DNA of 64,000 nucleotides from an uncultured Nitrospira sp. Its GTDB lineage: Bacteria > Nitrospirota > Nitrospiria > Nitrospirales > UBA8639. Positions 34,463 through 43,030 of this stretch are shown here, piece by piece (positions within the stretch are counted from its first letter, which is position 1; every line of letters begins with the position of its first letter). A program made the translations under genes and the position numbers. The stretch spans positions 23,683 through 87,682 of the forward strand of contig CABVRQ010000004.1 of assembly GCA_902500695.1 (NCBI GenBank). The letters run 5' to 3'. The notes beneath the pieces were generated by a model. That model worked only from the letters and a program-made list of their open reading frames with translations, was not told the origin of the DNA and ran no database searches.

Positions 34463-35056
34463 GATAAGCTCCTGTCTATGAAATGCAGATGATTGAAACA
34501 GGTCTACTTATCCACTTAAGGCGGTGTCAAATTTTCCGGGACCCCCTCTTTAATAAAAACGTGGAGGAAAGCTCTCGTTCGGTGAAGAGAGCACTGGCCT
34601 CTCCCTTGGCATCGAAGTGTGGCACGTTATATTTCCCCATTAACGTTGGCATTCGGGTATCACTGAGAGGCACCCATTGACGCGTATCTTCAAGCGTTGA
34701 CCAGATCACATGTTGCACACCGGCCTGTTGGGCTGCCATCGCCATGGCTTTTACCTCGTCCAATTCCTTTTCAGGTGAAAAGTGTGCCCGGAAAAATGTG
34801 CCACAAAAGGCACCGTGCGCCCCTTGAAAGGCACGTTGAAGGCTTTCGGGATCATCCACATCCGCTAGCACCAGTTCCGCTCGGAGTTTGACCAAATCCT
34901 GGGCATGATCCGAGTTCACGTCACGAGTTAAGGCACGTACCCCAAAACCACCAGCCGGATCGTTAAGAATGGTTCGAACTAATCCTCCACCTTAAGCGCC
35001 CGTCGCCCCCACCACCGCAATCATCTTTTTGTGCGCCATCCTTCCCTCTCATGAAT

Positions 35057-36208
35057 TTAATCCTGAGAATCCCCTGAGGGATTTTGTGAGTCCCTAGAGC
35101 CTTGCAACTGAGCCCTGGTGTCCAGTTCGTGGGCTTTTCGCCCTCCTCTCGCCGTTCGGGATTCGCCTAAACTTCCGTGCACCATCAGCCTGGCCATTTG
35201 AACACAGCGTTCTACCAGGGCGGTCGCGCCTTCCCGGAGAGATTGGGACTTCTGCACGTACCGCATATTATTTTGCATGTCCTCCGCACTCCATCCTCGG
35301 GAATGGGCAATATAGGGAAACTGCGGGAACTGCACACCGATTTCGGCGAAAAACCCCAGTAGTTGCCCAGCCACAGCCTGAATATTGTCCTGCCCACCCG
35401 TAATGATAAACCCGCCCACTTTATGATGAAGCAAATGTTTATCTGAAATCGTTTCTTGATTCTGTATGCAGTTCATCCGCTCAACCATCTTGAAATAAAG
35501 GCTGCTTGCAGCCCCCCAACGAATGGGAGTGGCCAATACCAATACATCAGCCCAATGCACCAGTCCCTCGTAGACCTGGTCCATCTCATCTTGTGGATCC
35601 ATCTGCGTAATCGAACAGGGCCAGGTGCAGGCCCGTGATGATTTGGAATAAAAACCCTCACAAGGGCGAAAGGACAGATCCCGAAGACGCAACAAGCGGG
35701 TTTCACATTCTAGATTGTCCGAGGCATGCTTCAGCCCGATTTCAAGCAAATCTTCTGAGGTACTGTAGCGAGGATGATCGGGCGTCATAACGGTCGTGGA
35801 AAGCCCGAGAACCCGAATCGGACCTTCCTCTCTGTGGGGAGTTCGAGCAAGCGGATGGGGTTCATGTGCTTGACGAGTTCGTTTCGAAATCGCCGTGGAC
35901 CGAATCAAGACTCGCCCCTCCTCTACTTTCACCTCATAGGCCGGCACCGCGTCTTCTTCATGCCCGGGTTCCCCTTTGCCCGTTTGATAATGAAACTTCC
36001 AATAATGCCAGGGGCAGACCACGTATTCCCCATCTAAGGTTCCTTCACCCAATGGCCCGCCCACATGGTTGCACGCGCCATTGATCGCTCCGAACTGCTC
36101 ATTGCGGTAGGTTAAAGCCACAGGGGTTCGCCCGATCAGCACTTGCTGCACAGGCTGATGCTTTAAATCTTCCACACCACCGACATCAATCCAGGTTGCA
36201 TCCGGCAT
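35057..36208 (-). CDS. Fusion of a Rieske [2Fe-2S] domain with a flavodoxin-like FMN reductase domain
   Basis: The ATG at 36208 follows CAGGAG by six bases, giving 383 aa; an upstream TTG is less likely. Residues 1-105 are a Rieske ferredoxin with ligands Cys46, His48, Cys65 and His68 (CNHVGG and CPWHYW). From about residue 125 a flavodoxin-fold NADPH-dependent FMN reductase-like domain begins (IRVLGLSTTVMTPDH) and includes VLATPIRWGAASS and GGFIITGGQDN. The C-terminal 35 residues are low-complexity. An intramolecular flavin to iron-sulfur electron path is the natural inference. The cupredoxin gene lies 81 bases upstream and the broken NmrA gene 17 bases downstream. Confidence 0.88.
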   Translation of the reverse strand: MPDATWIDVGGVEDLKHQPVQQVLIGRTPVALTYRNEQFGAINGACNHVGGPLGEGTLDGEYVVCPWHYWKFHYQTGKGEPGHEEDAVPAYEVKVEEGRVLIRSTAISKRTRQAHEPHPLARTPHREEGPIRVLGLSTTVMTPDHPRYSTSEDLLEIGLKHASDNLECETRLLRLRDLSFRPCEGFYSKSSRACTWPCSITQMDPQDEMDQVYEGLVHWADVLVLATPIRWGAASSLYFKMVERMNCIQNQETISDKHLLHHKVGGFIITGGQDNIQAVAGQLLGFFAEIGVQFPQFPYIAHSRGWSAEDMQNNMRYVQKSQSLREGATALVERCVQMARLMVHGSLGESRTARGGRKAHELDTRAQLQGSRDSQNPSGDSQD

Positions 36209-36289
36209 GTTGACTCCTGGGTTAAAATGAATCGTCAATCTTTTTTAACGCAAAAAATAATTGTCGCAAACTAGAAGGAGAGTGCAATT

Positions 36290-36715
36290 CTATTGTGGAG
36301 GAGCATCTCTGCCTTTCGGATCCTCTACGATTAACGTTCCGCCCATAATCGGATGGATTTGGCAATGGTAAGAATAGCGGCCAGGGGGTAGCCCTGGAAG
36401 AGTGTATGTCTTCCCCTGTGCGACCTTCCCTGAATCAAACAGACACGGTTTCTCTGTTCCACAATCATCATGTTGGACGGTATGAGGAGACGCGGTGGCA
36501 TTCATCCACTGAATGGGAACACCGGCCCAGACCACAGCTTCATGGGGATAATAATAGGGAGGAAAATGCTCCATCCGGATTGGTTCATTTATGAATTCAG
36601 CTTCTGCCGGCAAATTTCCCATCAATACCAGACTTATCAATATGACAATATGGATCTTTTTCAGAGCTCTATCTCCTTTTTTGTGAAATGGAGGAATTAT
36701 CTTATTTATGCTCAT
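36290..36715 (-). CDS. Periplasmic cupredoxin (plastocyanin/azurin-type blue copper protein)
   Basis: A signal peptide spans the region around IVILISLVLMGNLPAEAEF. The mature domain carries the blue-copper ligands: a His in ASPHTVQHDD, then Cys, His and Met in YHCQIHPIMGG, the CxxHxxM pattern of small electron carriers. The product is 141 aa from the ATG at 36715. A strong AAAAAGGAGATAG sequence lies inside the frame just before codons for LKKIHIVIL, so translation may start there at a non-ATG codon about 17 residues later. It leads the cupredoxin/Rieske-flavodoxin/NmrA operon. Confidence 0.88.
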   Translation of the reverse strand: MSINKIIPPFHKKGDRALKKIHIVILISLVLMGNLPAEAEFINEPIRMEHFPPYYYPHEAVVWAGVPIQWMNATASPHTVQHDDCGTEKPCLFDSGKVAQGKTYTLPGLPPGRYSYHCQIHPIMGGTLIVEDPKGRDAPPQ

Positions 36716-36816
36716 ATGTTACCAAAGCGCATGCGGGTATCAAAAATTATCGAATCTCTCCTCACTCGTTCACCATTTGGTGGCATGACCGATACTTTTG
36801 ATGGACTGGTTCAGCC

Positions 36817-37158
36817 TTAGAGGAAGAGAACATGCAAGAGGACGGCACAGAGGGAGATGGCGGATAGAGCGATCGCCGCAAGACTGAGTTGCAAGGCGCG
36901 GTGTTGATTAGATGTGGCCACTGAGGCGGCCTGTTCAATGGCCGCAACCGTACTTTGCAATTGTTCAGCAAGTTCCTTGACATGGGTGGCGTTTTGGGAG
37001 GCGGCTGTTTGTAATTCGCTAATTTGTTGCTGCAACAGATGTGTCTGATCTGTGGGAGGGGCAGAGCCTTTCTTGGTAAACGCTGGTGCAGTGGCCGAAA
37101 TGATTGTCCCGATATGTGGAAGAACGGCTTTAAGTGCCGGAATAAGCCATGTTGCCAT
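36817..37158 (-). CDS. Hypothetical coiled-coil protein with C-terminal membrane anchor
   Basis: The 113-aa product has an amphipathic N-terminus, a Gln/Glu/Ala-rich region (about residues 40-80) likely to form a coiled coil, and a hydrophobic C-terminal segment of about 25 residues (LSLAAIALSAISLCAVLLHV) that should anchor it in a membrane. No family is recognised. It lies about 100 bases upstream of the cupredoxin gene on the same strand and 220 bases downstream of the antiporter gene, so operon membership is open. Confidence 0.6.
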   Translation of the reverse strand: MATWLIPALKAVLPHIGTIISATAPAFTKKGSAPPTDQTHLLQQQISELQTAASQNATHVKELAEQLQSTVAAIEQAASVATSNQHRALQLSLAAIALSAISLCAVLLHVLFL

Positions 37159-37381
37159 AAGAATACCTCACAACAATAAACGTCTATTAGTCCGATGAAG
37201 TACCATTAGCAATATGCTGAAAATGTCGCTGTTTGTCAAAAAAATGGCCAGAAAGCTCAAAAGATGTTCTAAACAGATTTTTGTGTGACGCGTGGAGTGA
37301 CGGTCGGCATTCATCCACTACGGAAAATGTAGGGCTTCCATGACGAATTCGATTCATAACCCCGCGAGGCTGGTCCCCACC

Positions 37382-39358
37382 TTATCCGAACAAGGCACGC
37401 TCGGCGCGCTGAAGGTCATCAGGCGAGCCGAATAACACAAGAACATCCCCTGCCTCCAGCCTGGTCTCACCTGAGGGCATGAGCTGCCGTTGCCCTTCCC
37501 TCACCATAGCGGCAATCGCAACCCCATTGAGATTCAATTCATGTAAGGAATGTCCCACAATCGAACTGTCCGGGGGTAGAACCACCGGGCGAAGGCGGTC
37601 GACGTTATGTTCCTGTCGCGTGTAGGCCAAAAGGCTATCGCCTAGAAAAAACTCACGTAATAAATGATAACGCCCATTTCGCTGTTCCCGCATACGGCGT
37701 GCTATACGGGATATGGGCACATTCAGCAACACCAGGGCATGTGCGGCGATCATGAGGCCTGCTTCCAGTGTCTCCGGCACCACCTCTGTTGCGCCAGCCG
37801 CACGCAGTTCATCAACGTGGGTTTCATCGCGGGTGCGTACCATGATCGGAAGATCTGGACGCAGGGTCCGAAGGTGATGCAGGGTTTTATGAGCAGAGGC
37901 CACATCTGCGTGGCCGATCACGACCAGCCTGGCCGTGCCGACACCAACGCCTTCCAGAATGGTGCGTTCGGACGCATCCCCGTAAAAAACTCCCTCGCCG
38001 GCGATATTCGCGTCCTTTACTCTGGAGGGATCCAGATCCAATGCCAAATAAGGAATTTTTTCTTCTTCCAGAAGGTGGGCCACACTCTGACCGATGCGCC
38101 CGTACCCGCAAATGATGACATGATCGCGAAGATGCCCAACGGTTTCGATGCTGACTTGGGGAACGGAATCCTTTCCCTCACGGGCCGGACGAGGTGCACA
38201 CCAGCGGGCAAGCACCTGGTTGTACCGGATGAGAAATGGAGCCACAATCATAGAAAATAATACAGAGGTCAGCACAATCTGACCCATTTTTGGTTGGATC
38301 ACACCTACGTCCAACGCGATAGAAAGCAAAGCGAACCCGAACTCACCTCCCACCGCCAGCAGCCAACCGGTACGCCAGGCCGTCATCGCATCCATTCCGG
38401 CAATGCGTACCATCAGCGCCACGAGTAAGGTCTTGATGAGCAACAAGACTGCGGCTCCCGCCAATGCCAAATGCCAAATTTCAGGGATGGACGACGGGTC
38501 GACCAACATACCGATCCCGATGAAGAATAGACCAAGCAACACATCGCGAAATGGACGAATTGTGGATTCCACCTGATGTCGGAATTCGGTCTCTCCTAGC
38601 ATCATGCCTGCCAGGAATGCACCGAACGCCATAGACAGGCCAAGGCTACTCGTGGTCCATGCCGAGACCAATGACACAAACAGCACGGTCAGGGTGAATA
38701 CTTCCGTCGAACGGAGTTCCGCAACCAGATAAAACAAGGGGCGCATCACCCATCGGCCGGCCAGAAAGACCAGTCCGAACGCCAGGGCCGCCTTTGCAAA
38801 CGCCATTCCGAGCGAACTTGCCAGAACCGCGACCTCCGTATTCGCCATAGCGAGTACAGGGATGACGACCACGAAAGGGACGGCTGTGACATCCTGGAAG
38901 ACGGACATGGCAATCCCCAACCGTCCATGCCGGCTATGCTCCTCTCCCTGATCGGTAAGTTGCTTGCTGATAATGGTCGTGGAGGACTGAGCGAAGACCG
39001 CTCCCACCACGAAGGCCGCCGCAATGGGCATCCCCACGAGCCAAGCCAGGAGGCCCACTGCGATCGTGGTGAGCAGGACCTGCCCCGTGCCAAGACCCAA
39101 TAGCTGATGACGCAAGGCATGGATCTGCGGCATCGAGAAGTTCAGGCCGATGGTAAACAATAAGAAGACGATACCGAATTCTGCCAGTGCCCGAATGGGC
39201 TGGGCTTCGATCACCGGTCCGGGGGTGTAGGAACCCAGCAACACGCCAACGAGCAGGTATGCAAGTGGGGAAGGGATATGGAGTCTGTGGAATACAACCA
39301 CAACGACCACGCCCGTTCCAAGTAACAAAAGAGACTGCAGAAAAAACTGCTCAATCAT
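37382..39358 (-). CDS. CPA2 family monovalent cation:proton antiporter (KefB/YbaL-like)
   Basis: The 658-aa protein has about 12 membrane segments up to residue 380. They contain the family core FLLFTIGLNFS and FAQSSTTIISKQL. A TrkA-N nucleotide-binding domain follows (HVIICGYGRIGQSVAHLL, about 405-530), then a TrkA-C domain at the end (GVAIAAMVREGQRQLMPSGE). This matches KefB/KefC/YbaL-type potassium efflux or K+/H+ antiport. The RCK-like module suggests gating by a nucleotide; no KefF/KefG-type ancillary gene is adjacent. The ATG at 39358 fits the first membrane helix. Confidence 0.92.
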   Translation of the reverse strand: MIEQFFLQSLLLLGTGVVVVVVFHRLHIPSPLAYLLVGVLLGSYTPGPVIEAQPIRALAEFGIVFLLFTIGLNFSMPQIHALRHQLLGLGTGQVLLTTIAVGLLAWLVGMPIAAAFVVGAVFAQSSTTIISKQLTDQGEEHSRHGRLGIAMSVFQDVTAVPFVVVIPVLAMANTEVAVLASSLGMAFAKAALAFGLVFLAGRWVMRPLFYLVAELRSTEVFTLTVLFVSLVSAWTTSSLGLSMAFGAFLAGMMLGETEFRHQVESTIRPFRDVLLGLFFIGIGMLVDPSSIPEIWHLALAGAAVLLLIKTLLVALMVRIAGMDAMTAWRTGWLLAVGGEFGFALLSIALDVGVIQPKMGQIVLTSVLFSMIVAPFLIRYNQVLARWCAPRPAREGKDSVPQVSIETVGHLRDHVIICGYGRIGQSVAHLLEEEKIPYLALDLDPSRVKDANIAGEGVFYGDASERTILEGVGVGTARLVVIGHADVASAHKTLHHLRTLRPDLPIMVRTRDETHVDELRAAGATEVVPETLEAGLMIAAHALVLLNVPISRIARRMREQRNGRYHLLREFFLGDSLLAYTRQEHNVDRLRPVVLPPDSSIVGHSLHELNLNGVAIAAMVREGQRQLMPSGETRLEAGDVLVLFGSPDDLQRAERALFG

Positions 39359-39748
39359 TGAAATTCTTCCGGAAGCATCGATGCCATACGGGTCTAAAAT
39401 TGTTCTTGGGCACCGTCAGTCGACCGCTAAAAGTTTACGTCTGTTCCGAGGCTACTCCGAAACCTATCATGGGAAACGTATCACGACGGACGGTGTCGAG
39501 TCCCAAGAAACACAAAACTCATCATGAAAGGATAAAAGCGGCCATGCGGGCTAAAATCTAGGATGTAGCCCAAGAGAAACCATGCCCACAATAGTTACTA
39601 TTAAATATGGTGAATTGGCAAGATCCCCTTGTGACACATCTCATTCCAAGGAAAAGTGAATTTACCCTTCACCAGATATTCGGTAACGAAAACTGACGAG
39701 GCTCAGTATTGATACCTGCGGCTCATTTGTTGGTGGCTCCGCCTGCAC
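39359..39748. other. Intergenic region, 390 bases, no supported gene
   Basis: It lies upstream of the antiporter gene and downstream of the TauE-like gene, both on the minus strand. I see no gene, repeat or convincing terminator in it. The antiporter promoter should be here. Confidence 0.4.
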
Positions 39749-40108
39749 TTACTTTTTTACAAACAGATATATCGCCAGGCCGATGAGAATGAGGGCAAAG
39801 ATTTTCCTGAACATATCAGTGGAAACACCGTCAACAAAGCGCGCACCGATTTGTGCTCCGATAATTCCCCCCAGGCCGAGCAAAAGGCCATATTTGTAAT
39901 CCACATGAGCCAGCCTATCGTGGGCAAACAAAGCCGAGATCGCAATAACCAGGATCCCGACAAAGGAGGTGCCAACAGCTTTTTGTGCCGTGAAGCCTAG
40001 AAAAAGGAGGAGGGGAACCATCAAGAATCCGCCGCCAAGCCCAGTGAAGGAAGCACCTATGCCCACAAAAACCCCGCTCGCAATAATGGCTAACGATGTA
40101 ATATCCAT
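39749..40108 (-). CDS. TauE/SafE family membrane protein, short form
   Basis: From the ATG at 40108, which follows AAGGAAAG, the product is 119 aa with about four membrane helices. The family hallmark GIGASFTGLGGGFLMVPLLL is at the N-terminus and GGIIGAQIGARF is in the second half. Full TauE/SafE transporters (sulfite or organosulfonate export) are twice this length and consist of two such repeats. This is therefore a half-size form that may dimerise, or a shortened gene. The C-terminus ends cleanly in FVKK with no adjacent second half. Confidence 0.8.
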   Translation of the reverse strand: MDITSLAIIASGVFVGIGASFTGLGGGFLMVPLLLFLGFTAQKAVGTSFVGILVIAISALFAHDRLAHVDYKYGLLLGLGGIIGAQIGARFVDGVSTDMFRKIFALILIGLAIYLFVKK

Positions 40109-40462
40109 GAAAACTTTCCTTTTCGAAATTGTGTGAAACCAACGAACCAAATGTAGCAGGGAACCATGAAATTGGAGTCGAGCGTATTCAACCGGAACAA
40201 GTGATTTTCAAATTTCCGTTTCTCCTTTCCTCACTCCGGAAGCAATACTTTTAATAGAGCGGAAAAGGTCGAGTATGGAGTGAGTATGAAGAGATTCAAC
40301 TCTTCCCGGCCCATATCCCTGGAAAGAGACCACCGCATTCCCGTAAGATTGCAAAGCACAACAAGCAAGGGATTGAGGGTTTCCTTATTTCAATAATACC
40401 CCACCCGACTGTTTGGCGAAATCGTAAAATGAGTTCACTCCGATAATAGAAACGAGGTTTCC
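40109..40462. other. Intergenic region between divergent genes, 354 bases
   Basis: No gene, tRNA or strong repeat is seen. The region presumably holds the promoters of the divergent TauE-like and methyltransferase genes. Confidence 0.4.
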
Positions 40463-41320
40463 ATGACTTCTCCTGAAGATGAATCTCCCCAATCAGTTTC
40501 AATGGCTCAATTAGCCGATCCCCATCTTCTTTACCAAAAGAGCGTGCAAAGCCCTGAACTTGATATGCCGTTCCTCACCGAATATTTCGAGAGCTATACC
40601 AATACTCCCCTTCGGCACTTTCGGGAGGATTTCTGCGGAACCGCCTTTTTATCCTCCCATTTCGTGACCCGGCATCCCGACAATCATGCCTTGGGCATCG
40701 ACCTGGATTGGCCTACGCTGAATTGGGGTATCAAACACAACGTTTCGCATCTGACTCCTGAGCAACAGCAGCGGCTCTCCCTCGTGAATGACAATGTCTT
40801 GAACGTCCAACACCCCCTCTCGCAACTCACCGTCGCCATGAATTTTAGTTATATGGTGTTCCGTGAGCGCCCGACCCTTTTACAATACTTCAGGAATGCC
40901 AGACGGTCGCTTCAGCCCGGCGGGTTGTTTGTGCTGGATATCTGGGGCGGCAGCGAAACACAGGTGGAGCAAGAGGAGCATCGAGACATTGACAATCCCG
41001 CTGATGACGGCATTGGCGATTTTATCTTTGTTTGGGATCAGGATGTCTTTGACCCCTCCACGTATTTCTGTACAACCCGGATTCATTTCTTCTTTCGCGA
41101 TGGCAGTGAGCTTCGCAATGCCTTTGTCTATAATTGGCGCTTGTGGACGATTCCCGAAGTCACTGAACTCATGAAAGAGGCCGGCTTTGAAGACGTGCAC
41201 TTTCTCTGGGAAGGCCTCAATGCAGAAGCGAATGAAGGAACAGGCACCTATCATCGCGTGGAGAACGGTGATTCCGACCCGTCATGGATTGCCTATCTGG
41301 TTGGCCAGAATCCAGAATAA
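40463..41320 (+). CDS. Class I SAM-dependent methyltransferase
   Basis: The 285-aa protein has a Rossmann methyltransferase core. The glycine-poor motif I region is REDFCGTAFLSSHF, followed by the acidic ribose-binding end of strand 2 (ALGIDLDWPTL), then LSLVNDNVLNV, and a motif with LQPGGLFVLDIWGG typical of class I enzymes. The C-terminal beta hairpin (HFFFRDGSELRNAFVYNWRLWTI) is unusually aromatic. The substrate is unknown. GAGG precedes the ATG. It is 149 bases upstream of the NFACT gene on the same strand. Confidence 0.85.
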   Translation: MTSPEDESPQSVSMAQLADPHLLYQKSVQSPELDMPFLTEYFESYTNTPLRHFREDFCGTAFLSSHFVTRHPDNHALGIDLDWPTLNWGIKHNVSHLTPEQQQRLSLVNDNVLNVQHPLSQLTVAMNFSYMVFRERPTLLQYFRNARRSLQPGGLFVLDIWGGSETQVEQEEHRDIDNPADDGIGDFIFVWDQDVFDPSTYFCTTRIHFFFRDGSELRNAFVYNWRLWTIPEVTELMKEAGFEDVHFLWEGLNAEANEGTGTYHRVENGDSDPSWIAYLVGQNPE

Positions 41321-41469
41321 GGGATGGTATCTCAACTTGATCCAATACCCGTTCATAACTCCCTATCATTCTTTGCAACTGGCAGAACCGTTGTCTGGCA
41401 TGTTCCCGAAGAAATTGAAATATTCATTTCTTTTTTCCACCCTCTTCTTCCAGCCGACACAACGTAGCT

Positions 41470-43005
41470 ATGGCACTTTCCCTTCCTGAATGTGAGTCCA
41501 TTGTCGGGGAATTGAACCGGGCTCTTGTCGGTGGGTTCATCCAGAAAATTCACCAGCCCCGACCGTTGACATTAACTCTCGATGTCCGATCGCCAGGACA
41601 AACCTGTTCATTACTGGTCTGCGTGGAGCCACGGTTCGCCCGTCTGCATCTCACCTCTCAGAAGTTTGAGAATCCGCCAGCTCCCCCACCCTTTTGTGCG
41701 TTCCTGCGTTCACATCTTGAAGGTGGACGAATTGTGGAGATCAGCCAGGAGCCCAAGGATCGGATTGTGTCTATCACCATTATAAAAACCGAACAGGTGT
41801 CTGTGTTGGTGATTGCCTTAACGGGCAATCAGGCAAATGTACATGTCTTGAATAAAGGGAGATTGGTGTTGCAGTCGCTACGGGAGTCGCGGGTCAAGAT
41901 TGGCGAGCACTATACGCCCCCACAGTTAAGGCCGAGACCGCCGGAGCCTGTCCCTTCCCTAACCATGGCTAGCCGCATCCCACAGGACAAAACTGTTGTT
42001 CATCAAAGAGAGCAAATTGGTGAGCCGCTTCCTGAAGCCTCCACTCAAGGAAAAGAGGGATTTGGGCAGTGGTATCCAGTATCCGCTGAATTGGAAGCCC
42101 GTTATGGGGAAGAAGAACAGGAAGTAGGCAAAGACACTATCCTTGAACATCAACTCGCTCAGGTTCGGAAGGCGCTGAAGCATGCGAAAAGAAAAATCCA
42201 AGCGTTACAGGAAGATTTCAAAAAAGTGGAACGGTTCCGGGACTATACCCGCTATGGGGAACTCTTAAAGAGTCATCTCCATGAGATCAAACGAGGACAG
42301 GAGTCTATCGCCATCGTTGATTACTACGATCCGGCCTTGCCCACTCTGACGCTCCCTCTTGACCCGTCAAAAGATGCGGTGTGGAATATGGAAGATTACT
42401 TTCGGAAATATCATAAATATATCGGGGCTCAGGAGCATCTCCAACCCCGTGTGGACCAGGCCCAACAGGAGGTGGCCCGATTGGAGGCGAAATTGGCTCA
42501 ATTGGAAAATGGGATAGCGGATCCTGATTTTTTGCCTACAACCAGGAAAGCAACAGGGCCCCCGGTTTCCCCGGGCACTCGAGCATCCAAAGGCAGACCG
42601 GCTCCAGCCCAAGGCTACCGGACGTATACATCGGCCGATGGGCTCTCAATTTTAGTCGGGAAAACGGCAAAGGACAACGATCATCTGACCTTGAAGGTCG
42701 CCAATCCGGATGATCTGTGGCTCCATGCTCGAGGGACACCAGGCTCTCATGTAGTGGTTCGGTTGGAAAAAGGTGCCACGGTACCTCCGGAAACGTTGAA
42801 GGATGCGGCGACGCTGACCTTATGGTTTAGTGACTTCCGCAAGAGCGGGAAAGGGGAAGTGATTTATACCTTGCGAAAATTCGTTAAAAAAGGCAAAGGC
42901 TTCAAACCCGGATCCGTCACCGTGGAGAGAGAGAAGTCGCTCTGGATTGAATTAAAAGAAGATCGATTGAAGCGGTTGAAGGGTGAAACAACATCTTTCA
43001 GGTAG
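41470..43005 (+). CDS. rqcH: NFACT family protein, RqcH/Rqc2-like
   Basis: NFACT proteins bind stalled 50S-peptidyl-tRNA complexes and, as RqcH, add C-terminal alanine tails. The 511-aa product has the NFACT-N domain, with the Asp-Arg pair of the KDRIV motif at residues 97-98 as in active RqcH. A helix-hairpin and coiled-coil middle follow (about residues 220-350). The C-terminal NFACT-R domain has DDLWLHARGTPGSHVV and WFSDFRKSGKGEVIYT. It is slightly shorter than Gram-positive members. Tail synthesis is inferred from the conserved residues, not shown. Confidence 0.88.
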   Translation: MALSLPECESIVGELNRALVGGFIQKIHQPRPLTLTLDVRSPGQTCSLLVCVEPRFARLHLTSQKFENPPAPPPFCAFLRSHLEGGRIVEISQEPKDRIVSITIIKTEQVSVLVIALTGNQANVHVLNKGRLVLQSLRESRVKIGEHYTPPQLRPRPPEPVPSLTMASRIPQDKTVVHQREQIGEPLPEASTQGKEGFGQWYPVSAELEARYGEEEQEVGKDTILEHQLAQVRKALKHAKRKIQALQEDFKKVERFRDYTRYGELLKSHLHEIKRGQESIAIVDYYDPALPTLTLPLDPSKDAVWNMEDYFRKYHKYIGAQEHLQPRVDQAQQEVARLEAKLAQLENGIADPDFLPTTRKATGPPVSPGTRASKGRPAPAQGYRTYTSADGLSILVGKTAKDNDHLTLKVANPDDLWLHARGTPGSHVVVRLEKGATVPPETLKDAATLTLWFSDFRKSGKGEVIYTLRKFVKKGKGFKPGSVTVEREKSLWIELKEDRLKRLKGETTSFR

Positions 43006-43030
43006 ATGAAAAATGAAGGAGGTCCTGAAC

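Larger units (their letters stand above)
33277..34549 (-). mobile_element. IS3-family insertion sequence, 1273 bp
   Basis: The ends are deduced from the interrupted host gene: a direct repeat TTA occurs at 33274-33276 and 34550-34552. The tips are inverted and similar, AGAGGTGGTTCCC at one end and AGAGGGGGTCCC read from the other. A perfect 12-bp inverted pair, CTTAAGTGGATA (33315-33326) and TATCCACTTAAG (34509-34520), lies just inside. The element holds orfA and orfB. A three-base target duplication and 1.2-1.3 kb length are typical of IS3. orfA is frameshifted, so this copy is probably not autonomous. Confidence 0.9.
32835..35039 (-). pseudogene. NmrA-like NAD(P)-binding protein, disrupted by an IS3 element and point lesions
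   Basis: Four lesions are visible. Codon 16 is TAA (34992-34994) inside an otherwise intact start, MIAVVGATGA then GGGLVRTILND. An IS element splits the reading frame. A run of five A on the plus strand at 33249-33253 causes a one-base frameshift after TSFYWDNFF. A TGA follows FPELY (32988-32990), beyond which FPGADDLGNMFQF continues in frame. Removing the IS and one copy of TTA restores TFLLTSFYWDNF exactly. NmrA-like proteins are atypical short-chain dehydrogenases that act as redox sensors or NAD(P)-dependent enzymes. The start is 17 bases downstream of the Rieske fusion gene, so it was the last gene of that operon. Confidence 0.9.
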
